A stretch of 48,519 bases of DNA from an uncultured Acetobacteraceae bacterium (GTDB lineage Bacteria; Pseudomonadota; Alphaproteobacteria; Acetobacterales; Acetobacteraceae): contig CAITUP010000144.1 in assembly GCA_903895595.1 (NCBI GenBank), positions 1 to 48,519 on the forward strand. The letters run 5' to 3'. Below, piece after piece: positions 1 through 8,523 of the stretch; the stretch's first letter is position 1; each line of letters starts with the position of its first letter. The notes below the pieces were generated by a model. The model was not told where the DNA came from. It made no database searches and was given only the letters and a program-made list of their open reading frames with translations. A program made the translations under genes and the position numbers.

Positions 1-112
1 CATGGGGCCAGTCGATGCCTTCTACGCGCTCGCCGCGCGCGATGCGGGCCAAGAGAGCGGCCTGGGTTTCCGATCAAGTCAGAATGTCAGTGTCATAGAG
101 ACTGTCCGTCAT
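1..112 (-). pseudogene. DUF29-family protein, 5' part, interrupted by in-frame TGA
   Basis: On the minus strand an ATG at 112 opens a reading frame beginning MTDSLYDTDILT, then TGA at 76-74, then continues in the same frame with SETQAALLARIARGER and runs off the window edge. DUF29 proteins typically start with an L-Y-x-x-D-x-x-x-W-x-x-x-Q-A-x-L-L pattern, and the TGA falls exactly where the conserved Trp (TGG) is expected. So this looks like a DUF29 gene with a nonsense change, or a sequencing error of one base. The function of DUF29 is unknown. No good ribosome site is seen before the ATG. The rest of the gene lies outside the window. Confidence 0.5.
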
Positions 113-230
113 GGGGGCAGTATACGATGTGGCGACGGCCTTGTCCTGTGCCGCGTGCAGCCTGATGCTTCCCGAAACGGATTGACTCCGAGCGGGGGGT
201 ACCGTTGTCATCTCACGAGAGTGGACGCCG

Positions 231-835
231 ATGGGCTTTTGCAAATTCATAACAGCGATGGGGGTGTCGGTGGTGCTGGCCGGATCGTCATTGGCGCAGG
301 TCGACTTTCGAATTTCCCTGCCGACGGATGCCGACGCACAAGCTGGCAGGGCAGCCGCCAGCACGTTCAGTGCCGATCGGGCGGCCTTGAAGGCCAAGTT
401 CCCGGACTGGACCGAGGAACGACGAGCGCGCTATCAATTTTGCCGCATGGGTCAAAAGCGGATTCTGGAAAATTCGCTTGAAAACGATGGGGCAGTGGAG
501 GCGTTCAAGGTGGCTTGGCCATGCTCGGTATACGCTGCTCCGGACGGCGCGGTGGCATCGATTATAAAAAGTGAAGTGTCGATTGAAAAAATGAAGTTCC
601 GCTCTCGTCCGCGGAAGCGCTTAAGGCCCGGTCTGCCCTCCTTGACGCGGAAAACCAATGCTTTGGCCTGTTTATCGATGCCCTTAAGGAATTTGCAACG
701 GTATTACAAATTCGGCACACCTGTATGTGCGGTGCGGGGCAAGTGGTCGGCAGGAAACTGGCGGGTGACAAGGCGGATAACGGGGCGAATAATTGGTCGT
801 ATTGCATCGGTTTTGCGCTGGGCGCCGACAAGTAG
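231..835 (+). pseudogene. Secreted Cys-containing protein, frameshifted at a run of six A
   Basis: The first frame (from ATG 231) starts with a signal peptide (MGFCKFITAMGV, then a hydrophobic stretch ending SSLAQ) and reads about 120 coherent residues, including FPDWTEERRARYQFC and VAWPCSVYAAPDG. After the A-run at 586-591 that frame becomes low quality, while the -1 frame continues with NEVPLSSAEALKARS, ENQCFGLFIDALKEF, a CMCGAG segment and NNWSYCIGFALGADK, stopping at 833-835. Joined, the product would be about 201 residues with several cysteines, a normal exported protein. One missing base in the A-run explains the break. No family was recognised. The heptamer is not a classic slippery site, so programmed shifting is less likely than mutation or sequencing error. 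Confidence 0.65.
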
Positions 836-933
836 TTCCCAGCCAGACCAACTCAATATATCGGTACCGTACGTACCCTCACGCAAAGCGACAGACCACC
901 ATCAAGCCGAGGGGCACTCCCGTGCATGCGACG

Positions 934-1245
934 TCAAGCCGCTTTCGGGACAAAGGGCGCGACGTCGATCTGGTCTTTGCGGAGGCGGGCTTGCGCGACG
1001 TCGTAACTGTTCTGAATTCGCATCAATGTTTCCATCGACAGACCGAAAGCCTTCTCCAGCCGTATCGCCATCTCAGGCGACAGAGACGACCGTTCGTTCA
1101 GGAACGACGACAGCGCCGCTCGGGTTATGCCGAGGGCCTTGGCAGCGTCGGTGACGGCCAGGCCCAGCGGCTCGATGATTTCCGTTTTGACGAAGGCGCC
1201 GGGATGCCCCGGGTTCTTCATGCGAATGCCCTGCGACTGCGTCAT
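934..1245 (-). CDS. higA: HigA-type antitoxin, XRE helix-turn-helix
   Basis: A 103-residue DNA-binding antitoxin. The central part (VTDAAKALGITRAALSSFLN, then S-x-x-S-P-E-M-A-I-R-L-E-K-A-F) is the classic helix-turn-helix of the HigA/VapI subfamily, preceded by the H-P-G motif that family carries (KNPGHPGAFV). It lies 12 bases downstream of the toxin gene on the same strand, the toxin-first order usual for higBA. Family knowledge: HigA binds HigB and represses the operon. Start could be the ATG at 1245 or the in-frame Met eight residues later; the longer form is given. Confidence 0.88.
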   Translation of the reverse strand: MTQSQGIRMKNPGHPGAFVKTEIIEPLGLAVTDAAKALGITRAALSSFLNERSSLSPEMAIRLEKAFGLSMETLMRIQNSYDVAQARLRKDQIDVAPFVPKAA

Positions 1246-1257
1246 GGCGGCTGCCCC

Positions 1258-1548
1258 CTAATGATAATCCTCGTAATCCAGATCGAAGATTTCGATCTCC
1301 TCATTGTCGATCTCGAACGTGATACGCCAGTTGCGGGTGACGTGGAGGCTCCAGACACCGTTCCGATCGCCTGTCAGGCGATGCGCTTTCCAGACCGGCA
1401 CGGTCAAAAGCTCGTTCTCCTGCCCCATGTCCTGGAGGAAGCCGACGATTTTGCGCAGCTTTGGCCTGACGTCGCCTGGGAGGCCGGAGGCGTCATCGTC
1501 TTCGATGAAACGCCGCAGCCCCTTATGGATCACATTTCTGATCTTCAT
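1258..1548 (-). CDS. higB: HigB-type toxin, RelE/ParE fold mRNA interferase
   Basis: A 96-residue protein with the plasmid-maintenance killer/HigB pattern: MKIRNVIHKGLRRF at the start, a central L-R-K-I-V-G-F-L helix, then WKAHRLTGDRNGVWSLHVTR and NWRITFEIDN near the end, where family members place the basic and aromatic residues of the active site. HigB toxins are ribosome-dependent RNases held inactive by HigA. It is the first gene of the pair. No clear Shine-Dalgarno sequence precedes the ATG. A perfect 15-bp inverted repeat lies 27 bases upstream (1575-1615) and may be the operator. Confidence 0.88.
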   Translation of the reverse strand: MKIRNVIHKGLRRFIEDDDASGLPGDVRPKLRKIVGFLQDMGQENELLTVPVWKAHRLTGDRNGVWSLHVTRNWRITFEIDNEEIEIFDLDYEDYH

Positions 1549-1574
1549 GAGGCAAGATGGGCTGGCCGCCGTAC

Positions 1575-1615
1575 GGCGTCAAGCGACGCTTGCCGATCTC
1601 GCGTCGCTTGACGCC
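1575..1615. promoter_or_regulatory. Perfect 15-bp inverted repeat upstream of higB
   Basis: Arms 1575-1589 (GGCGTCAAGCGACGC) and 1601-1615 are exact reverse complements, with an 11-base spacer. It lies between the stop of the amidohydrolase gene (1654) and the higB start (1548), both on the minus strand. There is no T-run, so an operator for autoregulation by HigA is at least as likely as a terminator of the amidohydrolase gene. Confidence 0.5.
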
Positions 1616-1653
1616 CTGGCCCCGAACGGCTGACGGGGTGCGTTGCCGCGCCC

Positions 1654-2862
1654 CTACTGAACCCCCAACCGCTGATGCGCCGGCACCTCGATCCCGAACA
1701 AACGCGCCGCATTCAGCCCCAGGATTTTCGCCCGCTGTCCGTCGGTCAGCCCCGGCATCGTCCGTTCGATCGCCTCTGCGGAGTGCGGCCAAGTTCCCTC
1801 ATGATGCGGGTAATCGTTCGCCCACATGAAGTTGTCGTCCAGCCCATAGCGTTCCGCCAGAGCCAAACCCGCCGGGTCCTCCTGAAACGAGGCGAACCCA
1901 TGCGCCTTGTAGTAATCGCTCGGCAGTCCCTGTAGCTTCGGGCGCACCCACATATGGTGCTTGCGATACGCCTCATCCATCGCGTCCAGCAGCCAGGGGA
2001 TCCAGCCGATACCGGCCTCGATGGTCGCGAAGCGCAGCTTCTTGAACCGTTCCAGCACGCCCGAGGCACACAGATTGGCCACCGGTTCGATCGTCGGGCA
2101 CAGCGAGTGCGTCACGTAATTGATCACCGCGCCGCCGTTCCCGCGCGAAGCCCGAGGATCGCGGCCCGTCGAAACATGGAACGTAATCGGCAGATTGCAT
2201 TCCTCGATCAACGCCCACATCGGATCGAAATGCGGCAGGTTGTAGTTGACGTGATCCACATCGTGCCCGCCCCAGATCGGCTTGCACGGCAACGTCAGCG
2301 CTCGGAAGCCCACCTTCGCGACGCGCTCGATCTCCGCCATCGCGCCCGGCAGATCACCCGTGGCGATGGCGGCGACGGGTAGCATCGACTCGGGATGGGG
2401 GCCGTACTGCTCCCACGACCACTCGTTCCACACCTTGCATTGCGCGTTGGAGAACACCGGGTCCGGCGTCGCCCACATGGCGAGGCCCTTGTTCGGGAAG
2501 ATGATCTCCACGTCCACGCCGTCGCCACGGTTGTCGCGGATGCGGTCGGCCACCACGGCGCCGGATTGGGCGCGCAGCCAGTCCTCGCCCTCGAAGCTCA
2601 TGACGCGGACGCGGTCGGGGCGGTAGCCCTCGGTGTAGCGCCACTGCACGCCCTTTTCGTCGGTAATGATACGCGGGGCGCGTTCCCGGTACTGCACCGG
2701 CAGGCGGGTCGCCCACAGATCGGCGGGCTCGTTCGCATGGCTGTCGGTGGAGATCATGAAGTATTTCTTCGGATCGCCGACGCGCGCGGTGCGGTTCCAG
2801 CCGGTATGGCCGGGGGTTTCCAGGCGCCAGAGATTCGGGGGGTTGATCGTGGCTTGGCTCAT
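1654..2862 (-). CDS. Amidohydrolase-family metal-dependent hydrolase (COG2159 type)
   Basis: A 402-residue TIM-barrel hydrolase of the amidohydrolase-2 group that also holds ACMSD-like decarboxylases. Visible signatures are STDSHANEPADLW near residues 38-50, VDVEIIFPNKGLAMW, ITFHVSTGRDPR around residue 230 and WANDYPHHEGTWPHS near 355, which supply the His and Asp ligands of the metal site. Length is usual for the family. The start is supported by GGAGGACG upstream of the ATG. It stands alone, divergent from flgB, with a 147-base shared upstream region. Substrate cannot be told from sequence; cyclic or aromatic carboxylates are common in this group. Confidence 0.85.
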   Translation of the reverse strand: MSQATINPPNLWRLETPGHTGWNRTARVGDPKKYFMISTDSHANEPADLWATRLPVQYRERAPRIITDEKGVQWRYTEGYRPDRVRVMSFEGEDWLRAQSGAVVADRIRDNRGDGVDVEIIFPNKGLAMWATPDPVFSNAQCKVWNEWSWEQYGPHPESMLPVAAIATGDLPGAMAEIERVAKVGFRALTLPCKPIWGGHDVDHVNYNLPHFDPMWALIEECNLPITFHVSTGRDPRASRGNGGAVINYVTHSLCPTIEPVANLCASGVLERFKKLRFATIEAGIGWIPWLLDAMDEAYRKHHMWVRPKLQGLPSDYYKAHGFASFQEDPAGLALAERYGLDDNFMWANDYPHHEGTWPHSAEAIERTMPGLTDGQRAKILGLNAARLFGIEVPAHQRLGVQ

Positions 2863-2970
2863 GGGGACGTCCTCCTGCTTCTTACTGACCGGTAGCCTAA
2901 CGCGCTTACGGCGCCGGTCACAACAGGACTCTGAGCCTCGCTCGACGTGGCCAAACTTTTTTCCCCGCCG

Positions 2971-2985
2971 TTAACCTTTTCTTAA
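2971..2985 (+). promoter_or_regulatory. CtrA-binding box (TTAA-N7-TTAA) before flgB
   Basis: The sequence TTAACCTTTTCTTAA matches the full CtrA consensus TTAA-N7-TTAA exactly. Its upstream edge is 39 bases before the flgB ATG at 3010. CtrA boxes usually cover the -35 region, which would put the transcript start at or very near that ATG. No Shine-Dalgarno sequence is visible before flgB, so a leaderless mRNA is possible. Known biology: CtrA activates early flagellar operons in alphaproteobacteria. Confidence 0.75.
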
Positions 2986-3009
2986 CCAATCCGCGTCATC
3001 CTCCCGCGC

Positions 3010-3402
3010 ATGGACCCGACACGCATTGGTATTTTCGACCTCGCGCAAAAGCGCATGGCCTGGGCCGAACAGCGGCAGGCGGTGCTGGCGAAAAACATCG
3101 CCAACGCCAACACGCCGCATTTTCAGCCCACCGACGTGCCGGCGTTCGCCAAAACCCTGTCCGGCGTGACCGGCATCGGGCTGGCTCAGACGCACCCGAC
3201 CCATCTCACCGGGTCGGGTGCGGCGAGCGCCGGTCTCGTCAAGCCGCGCCCGACGGCGAAGTCGCCGGATGGGAACGCGGTGCAAATGGATCAACAGCTG
3301 ACGAAGGTCGCCGACACCGAAACCGCACAGTCCCTGACCACCACGATCTACAAGAAATACATGGGCCTTTTCGGGATCGCGCTGGGCAAAGGCGGCCTCT
3401 GA
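3010..3402 (+). CDS. flgB: Flagellar basal-body rod protein FlgB
   Basis: 130 residues. The N-terminal rod-protein motif is clear: QRQAVLAKNIANANTPHFQP at about residues 22-41, the conserved segment by which rod proteins assemble. FlgB is a proximal rod subunit exported through the flagellar type III apparatus. It opens a flgB-flgC-fliE cluster and follows a full CtrA box by 24 bases. There is no ribosome-binding site before the ATG, which fits a leaderless transcript; this is inference. The length is typical. Confidence 0.93.
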   Translation: MDPTRIGIFDLAQKRMAWAEQRQAVLAKNIANANTPHFQPTDVPAFAKTLSGVTGIGLAQTHPTHLTGSGAASAGLVKPRPTAKSPDGNAVQMDQQLTKVADTETAQSLTTTIYKKYMGLFGIALGKGGL

Positions 3403-3424
3403 CCGATGAAAGGACCATGACCCC

Positions 3425-3838
3425 ATGAATGCCGATCTGACGAAATCGATGACCATCTCGGCCGCCGGGATGGAGGCGCAGACGCTGCGTCTGCGGGTCA
3501 TCGCCGAGAACCTCGCCAATCAGTCCACCACCGGCAGCGCCCCCGGCGCCGATCCGTACCGGCGGAAGACGATCGCGTTCGAAAACCAGTTGGACCGAGC
3601 GACCGGCCTGGAGACGGTGAAGGTCAAGGAAATCGGTACCGACAAGGGCGAACTGCCGCAGCGTTATGAGCCCGCCAATCCCGCCGCCGACGCACAAGGC
3701 TATGTGAAACTACCCAACGTCGACAGCTTCATCGAGATGATGGACATGCGGGAGGCGGAGCGGTCGTACAACGCCAATCTCGCAGCGATGCAGGCCTCGC
3801 GCAGCATGCTGAACCGCACGATCGAGCTGCTGAAATGA
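3425..3838 (+). CDS. flgC: Flagellar basal-body rod protein FlgC
   Basis: 137 residues, the usual size. The rod motif is MTISAAGMEAQTLRLRVIAE followed by NLANQ, and the C-terminal helix SFIEMMDMREAERSYNANLA is characteristic of FlgC. It forms the proximal rod with FlgB and FlgF. It lies 22 bases after flgB, with AAGGA upstream of the ATG, and its stop overlaps the fliE start (ATGA), indicating one transcript and coupled translation. Confidence 0.95.
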   Translation: MNADLTKSMTISAAGMEAQTLRLRVIAENLANQSTTGSAPGADPYRRKTIAFENQLDRATGLETVKVKEIGTDKGELPQRYEPANPAADAQGYVKLPNVDSFIEMMDMREAERSYNANLAAMQASRSMLNRTIELLK

Positions 3839-4119
3839 CCGAGATTCCCTCGATCACCATCACGCCCTCGACCGCCGCCCGCGCCTATGCCCGCACCGGG
3901 GCCGGCGATTTCGGTTCGGCTTTGCAGCAGGCCCTGGAAACCGCGGTCGGCAGCGGCCACCAGGCCGACACCCAAGCCGCGCGGGCGCTGACTGGCAGCG
4001 GCAACCTGACCGACGCCGTCACCGCGCTGTCCCGCGCCGAGCTGACGCTGCAAGCGGCGACGGCGGTCCGCGACCGGATGGTGCAGGCGTATCAGGACAT
4101 CGTGAAGATGCCGATATGA
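3835..4119 (+). CDS. fliE: Flagellar hook-basal body complex protein FliE
   Basis: 94 residues. FliE joins the MS ring to the rod. The C-terminal part (NLTDAVTALSRAELTLQAAT, then A-V-R-D-R-M-V-Q-A-Y-Q-D-I) matches the family's conserved helix. The N-terminus is variable, as usual. ATGA overlap with flgC. A palindromic repeat followed by a T-run (4138-4176) lies downstream and probably ends this transcript before fliQ. Confidence 0.93.
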   Translation: MTEIPSITITPSTAARAYARTGAGDFGSALQQALETAVGSGHQADTQAARALTGSGNLTDAVTALSRAELTLQAATAVRDRMVQAYQDIVKMPI

Positions 4120-4137
4120 GGGGGGATCTGTACATAT

Positions 4138-4176
4138 CGTCATCCCCGGACTGGTTCCGGGGATGACGCGTTTTTT
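4138..4176 (+). terminator. Hairpin plus T-run; copy 1 of a CGTCAT palindromic repeat
   Basis: Stem arms CGTCATCCCCGGA (4138-4150) and its exact reverse complement (4156-4168) surround a 5-base loop. CG and six T follow (4171-4176). The form is that of an intrinsic terminator for flgB-flgC-fliE. The same CGTCAT-start palindrome recurs at 8487 and 28722, so it is probably a dispersed REP-like element recruited as a terminator. Confidence 0.7.
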
Positions 4177-4215
4177 GGGCCGGCGCCCCGATGTTTTAGC
4201 GCCTATTCCAGCCCC

Positions 4216-4488
4216 ATGACCGCCGCCGACACTGGCGCCCTGCTGGCCGAGGCCATGCTCGTCATCGTCAAGCTTGGCGGCCCACCGCTGCTCGCGGCGC
4301 TGGTCGTTGGCGTCGTCATCGCCCTGTTCCAGGCCGTCACCCAGATTAATGAGGCCACATTATCCTTCATCCCCAAACTTCTCGCGCTCGGCGTGACAAT
4401 GATGCTGCTGGGGTCGTTCATGTTCGCCACCTTGTCCAGCTACACAGCGCTGCTGTTCGACCGCATGGTCGCCGCCGGCGGGTCCTGA
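4216..4488 (+). CDS. fliQ: Flagellar export apparatus protein FliQ
   Basis: 90 residues with two membrane helices, the normal FliQ form. The segment LGGPPLLAALVVGVVIALFQ followed by AVTQINEATLSFIPK is the signature of the FliQ/SpaQ family. FliQ is part of the FliPQR export gate. Its TGA overlaps the fliR ATG by one base (TGATG). fliP is not next to it here. Confidence 0.95.
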   Translation: MTAADTGALLAEAMLVIVKLGGPPLLAALVVGVVIALFQAVTQINEATLSFIPKLLALGVTMMLLGSFMFATLSSYTALLFDRMVAAGGS

Positions 4489-5255
4489 TGGAGCTGCCCC
4501 CCGACCTCGACCACTGGGCATACGGCCTGATGCTCGTCCTCGCACGCGTCGGCGCCGCGATGACGCTTCTGCCAGGCATAGGAGAATCCACGCCGCCCCC
4601 AATGGTGCGCGCCGGCTTGGCACTGGGGATCGCGCTGCTGCTGCTGCCGGTGTTGCTACCCGAGCTGCCGCTTCCCCCCGATGCCGACGCGAGGGCCGGA
4701 CTGGCAGTCGTGGGAGAGGTCGTCACCGGCCTGTGGTTCGGCTGGCTCGCCCGCGTCCTGGCGCTGGCACTGGCGACCGGGGCGCAGTTCATCGCCTACA
4801 CGATCGGCATATCGAACGTGCTGCAATCGGACCCCGAACTCGGCCCGCAAACCACCGCCGTCGCCCGCCTGTTCGATGCCGCCGCCCCGCTGCTTATATT
4901 ATCGACCGGCCTCTACCGCATGCCCTTGTCAGCACTGGAGGGCCTGTACCGCCTGATCCCCGCCGGCACGATGCTGCCGCCCGCCGATAGCCTGCAAACC
5001 GTGCTGCGGGGAACGGCGGACGGGTTCGTGCTGGCGCTCCGCCTCGCCGCCCCGTTCGTGCTGGCCAGCCTGGTCTGGCACCTCGCCACCGGCCTGCTGG
5101 CGCGCTTCCTGCCACGCCTGCAGGTCTATTTCGTCGCCGTCCCCGGCCAGATCCTCGGCGGTTTTCTGCTCCTGACAGCGCTGTCCGGCGCGCTCCTGTC
5201 CGCCTGGCTGGAGGCCTTTCGCACCGGCCTCGGCGCCCTGCCCGGCGCCGGCTAA
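4488..5255 (+). CDS. fliR: Flagellar export apparatus protein FliR
   Basis: 255 residues, strongly hydrophobic, about six membrane segments. VLARVGAAMTLLPGIGE near the start and the VGEVVTGLWFGWLARVL segment are typical of FliR. It forms the export gate with FliP and FliQ. Its start overlaps the fliQ stop, and flhB begins three bases after its own stop, so the three genes form one unit. Confidence 0.95.
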   Translation: MELPPDLDHWAYGLMLVLARVGAAMTLLPGIGESTPPPMVRAGLALGIALLLLPVLLPELPLPPDADARAGLAVVGEVVTGLWFGWLARVLALALATGAQFIAYTIGISNVLQSDPELGPQTTAVARLFDAAAPLLILSTGLYRMPLSALEGLYRLIPAGTMLPPADSLQTVLRGTADGFVLALRLAAPFVLASLVWHLATGLLARFLPRLQVYFVAVPGQILGGFLLLTALSGALLSAWLEAFRTGLGALPGAG

Positions 5256-5258
5256 CCC

Positions 5259-6317
5259 ATGTCCGGCAGCGCACCGGAAGACCGGACACAGGACGCCACC
5301 CCGAAACGCCTGCAAAAGGCGCGGGAGGAAGGCCGCATTCCGGTATCCCGGGAGCTGGTCAATCTCGCCGGCCTCGGTGGCGTGACACTGGCGATTATCT
5401 ACGCCGCCCCCGCGACGATACGCGAGCTTGGCCTGCGCCTCAGCCTGTTCCTGTCCCACGCCGACGCCCCCAACCTGATCGGGCCGGAGGCCTTCACGCG
5501 GGCGGGCACCGCCCTGTTACGCGGCATTGCCCCCTTCGTGCTCGCCGCCATGCTCGCCGGCGCGCTCGGCGTGCTGGCCCAGACCGGCTTCCTGCTCCGC
5601 CCCTCCGCCCTGCACCCCGACATGTCCCGGCTGAACCCCGCCGCCGGCCTGAAACGCCTGTTCGGGGCCGAGGGCGCGATGGAGGCGCTAAAATCCACCG
5701 CCAAACTGCTGGTCATGGGCTGGGCTGTGTGGCTGGCGGTGCGGGGCGCGATCCCCGTGTTGACCACCCTGCCCTTCCAGGACCCACGTTTGCTGCTGTC
5801 GCACGCAATGCCGCCGGTCGGGCAGGTGCTGTTCGCGGTCCTGGGCGTCCAGGCGGCCGTGGCGCTGCTGGACGTGCTCTGGGGCCGGATGCGCTTCGCC
5901 CGACAAATGCGCATGAGCCGCCAGGATATCATCGATGAGCAGCGTGAATCCGACGGCGACCCCAAGATCAAGGCCCGCATCCGCCAGCTACGGACTCAGC
6001 GTGCCCGCCGGAGGATGCTGGCGGCGGTGCCGAAAGCGACGGTGGTGATCGTCAACCCCACCCATTACGCTGTCGCTTTGGCCTACGATCGTGCGAAAAA
6101 CGCCGCGCCCCGCGTGGTGGCGAAGGGAGTGGACTCGATGGCGGCCCGCATCAGAGAAGTTGCGATGGAACACCGCGTGCCGCTGGTCGCCAACCCGCCG
6201 CTCGCCCGCGTGCTGCATCTGGTGGAGCTGGACGCCGAAATCCCCGCCGAACATTTCAAAGCGGTCGCCGAAATCATCGCCTATGTCTGGCGCCTGAACC
6301 GGGGCGCGCGGCGATGA
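5259..6317 (+). CDS. flhB: Flagellar type III secretion switch protein FlhB
   Basis: 352 residues. It starts with the conserved E-D-R-T-Q-D-A-T-P-K-R-L segment, followed by four membrane helices and a cytoplasmic domain. The autocleavage motif NPTH is present at residues 266-269 within VVIVNPTHYAVALAYD. FlhB switches export from hook to filament substrates after cleaving itself between N and P. Its stop overlaps the next gene (ATGA), coupling it to the hybrid kinase. Confidence 0.96.
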   Translation: MSGSAPEDRTQDATPKRLQKAREEGRIPVSRELVNLAGLGGVTLAIIYAAPATIRELGLRLSLFLSHADAPNLIGPEAFTRAGTALLRGIAPFVLAAMLAGALGVLAQTGFLLRPSALHPDMSRLNPAAGLKRLFGAEGAMEALKSTAKLLVMGWAVWLAVRGAIPVLTTLPFQDPRLLLSHAMPPVGQVLFAVLGVQAAVALLDVLWGRMRFARQMRMSRQDIIDEQRESDGDPKIKARIRQLRTQRARRRMLAAVPKATVVIVNPTHYAVALAYDRAKNAAPRVVAKGVDSMAARIREVAMEHRVPLVANPPLARVLHLVELDAEIPAEHFKAVAEIIAYVWRLNRGARR

Positions 6318-7240
6318 CCGACGAACGGCTGCTCCACGATCTCCGGCATCTGCTGACGGCCGTGCTGGGGGCATTGGATGAGGATAATCTGGCCGTTGCC
6401 CGCGCCGCGGCGGCCCAGGCGGCGGCGTTGCTGACTGACGGGGCTACGGGGACGGTCGCGCTGCGCGAGGCCGTTTTGCTGTTGCGGGGGGTGGTTGGGC
6501 CGCGGATTCGGTTGGAAACGACGATGCCCGACCCCGACCAGGAAATCCCGGTCCCGTTCCTGCGAGCGCTGACCAACCTCGCCGCCAACGCCCGCGATGC
6601 GATGCCGGAAGGCGGCACGGTGACGCTTGTGTGCGCGCTGGACGGAGACGACGCGACTATCGCGATCCAGGACACCGGCCCCGGAATGCCGCCGAACGTT
6701 CTGGGCCAAGCGTTCGAACCGGGTTTCAGCACGAAAGGCAGCACCGGTCTGGGCTTGGCCATCGTGCGCGACATCGTCGCCAAGGCGGGTGGTTCGGTGT
6801 CGGTGGAAAGCACGCCGGGACAAGGCACAACGGTCACGCTGCGCTGGCCCCTGACACAAAAACATTCCCCCCGTCCCACCGAAAAAACCGTCCTCCTGAT
6901 CGAAGACGAAGCAATGCTCCGCCAACTCGCCGAACGTGCCCTGCAACGTGCCGGCTGGCACGTCGTCGCCACCGCCTCCGCCGAGGCTGCCCTGAAAGCC
7001 GCACAAACCACGCCCCCCGACGCCGTCATCGCCGACCTGACGCTCCCCGGAGGCATGGACGGACGCGCGTTGATCGCGGCGCTGCGGAAGAATTGGCCGA
7101 ACCTGCCGGCGATCCTGGTTTCGGGCTATGCCGACTCGGGCACTTCGGCCGATCCTGTTGGGCAGAATACGGTGTTTCTGGCCAAGCCCTACACGCTGGT
7201 CGCACTGGAGGCCGCTTTGCGGGCTTCCGTTCGCGATTAG
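6314..7240 (+). CDS. Short CckA-like hybrid histidine kinase with receiver domain
   Basis: 308 residues, soluble. Order: a minimal dimerisation/phosphotransfer segment starting almost at residue 1 (LLHDLRHLLTAVLGALD, His8 as likely phosphoacceptor, compare HDFNNLLTA in CckA); a HATPase domain with N-box NLAANARDAM (88-97), G1 DTGPGM (120-125) and G2 GSTGLGLAIV (142-151); then a receiver domain with acidic pair 197-198, phospho-acceptor Asp241 and Lys291. Full CckA has a membrane anchor and PAS domains and is more than twice this length; both are missing here. ATGA overlap with flhB and position before recA. CckA feeds CtrA, which probably controls the flagellar genes upstream, but whether this gene is the functional CckA or a derived paralogue is open. 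Confidence 0.82.
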   Translation: MTDERLLHDLRHLLTAVLGALDEDNLAVARAAAAQAAALLTDGATGTVALREAVLLLRGVVGPRIRLETTMPDPDQEIPVPFLRALTNLAANARDAMPEGGTVTLVCALDGDDATIAIQDTGPGMPPNVLGQAFEPGFSTKGSTGLGLAIVRDIVAKAGGSVSVESTPGQGTTVTLRWPLTQKHSPRPTEKTVLLIEDEAMLRQLAERALQRAGWHVVATASAEAALKAAQTTPPDAVIADLTLPGGMDGRALIAALRKNWPNLPAILVSGYADSGTSADPVGQNTVFLAKPYTLVALEAALRASVRD

Positions 7241-7304
7241 TTCTTGCACGTCAGGCGAATCTGGAACATACATCGAACGAATGGTTAACGGGGTATGCGG
7301 CATT

Positions 7305-7319
7305 GTTCGCGAAAAGTTC
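7305..7319 (+). promoter_or_regulatory. LexA SOS box before recA
   Basis: GTTCGCGAAAAGTTC fits the alphaproteobacterial LexA operator GTTC-N7-GTTC exactly. It lies about 100 bases before the recA start. A possible promoter follows (TTGCAT at 7335-7340 and TAGAAT at 7359-7364, 18 bases apart), which would put LexA just upstream of the -35. Known biology: LexA represses recA until DNA damage. Confidence 0.82.
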
Positions 7320-7415
7320 TTTCGCACGCAGGGGTTGCATTTTCCCGTATAACGCGAGTAGAATCGCGTCCATCTAAACAAACGGTTGCAAACAATAGGG
7401 CGAAGGATCATGGCG

Positions 7416-8456
<1,041 letters not shown>

Positions 8457-8486
8457 TTTTCCACCGACGGCGGGCGCACTACCACC

Positions 8487-8519
8487 CCGTCATGGCCCGG
8501 ACAGGCCGGGCCATGACGG
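8487..8519. repeat. Palindromic repeat, copy 2 of the CGTCAT family
   Basis: A perfect 14-bp stem (CCGTCATGGCCCGG, 8487-8500, with its reverse complement at 8506-8519) and loop ACAGG. It lies 30 bases after recA and has no T-run, so it may act as a weak terminator or simply be a dispersed REP-like repeat. It appears to interrupt the decayed TA remnant on the other strand. Confidence 0.65.
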
Positions 8520-8523
8520 TGGA

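Noticed and set aside
2-481. 159-residue open frame on the plus strand at the window start
   Set aside because: Composition is not protein-like and it overlaps two better candidates (DUF29 fragment and the secreted protein) in other frames.
586-592. Programmed -1 frameshift at the A-run
   Set aside because: The sequence in the zero frame (GAA AAA ATG) does not form a standard X-XXY-YYZ slippery heptamer, and no stimulatory structure was obvious.
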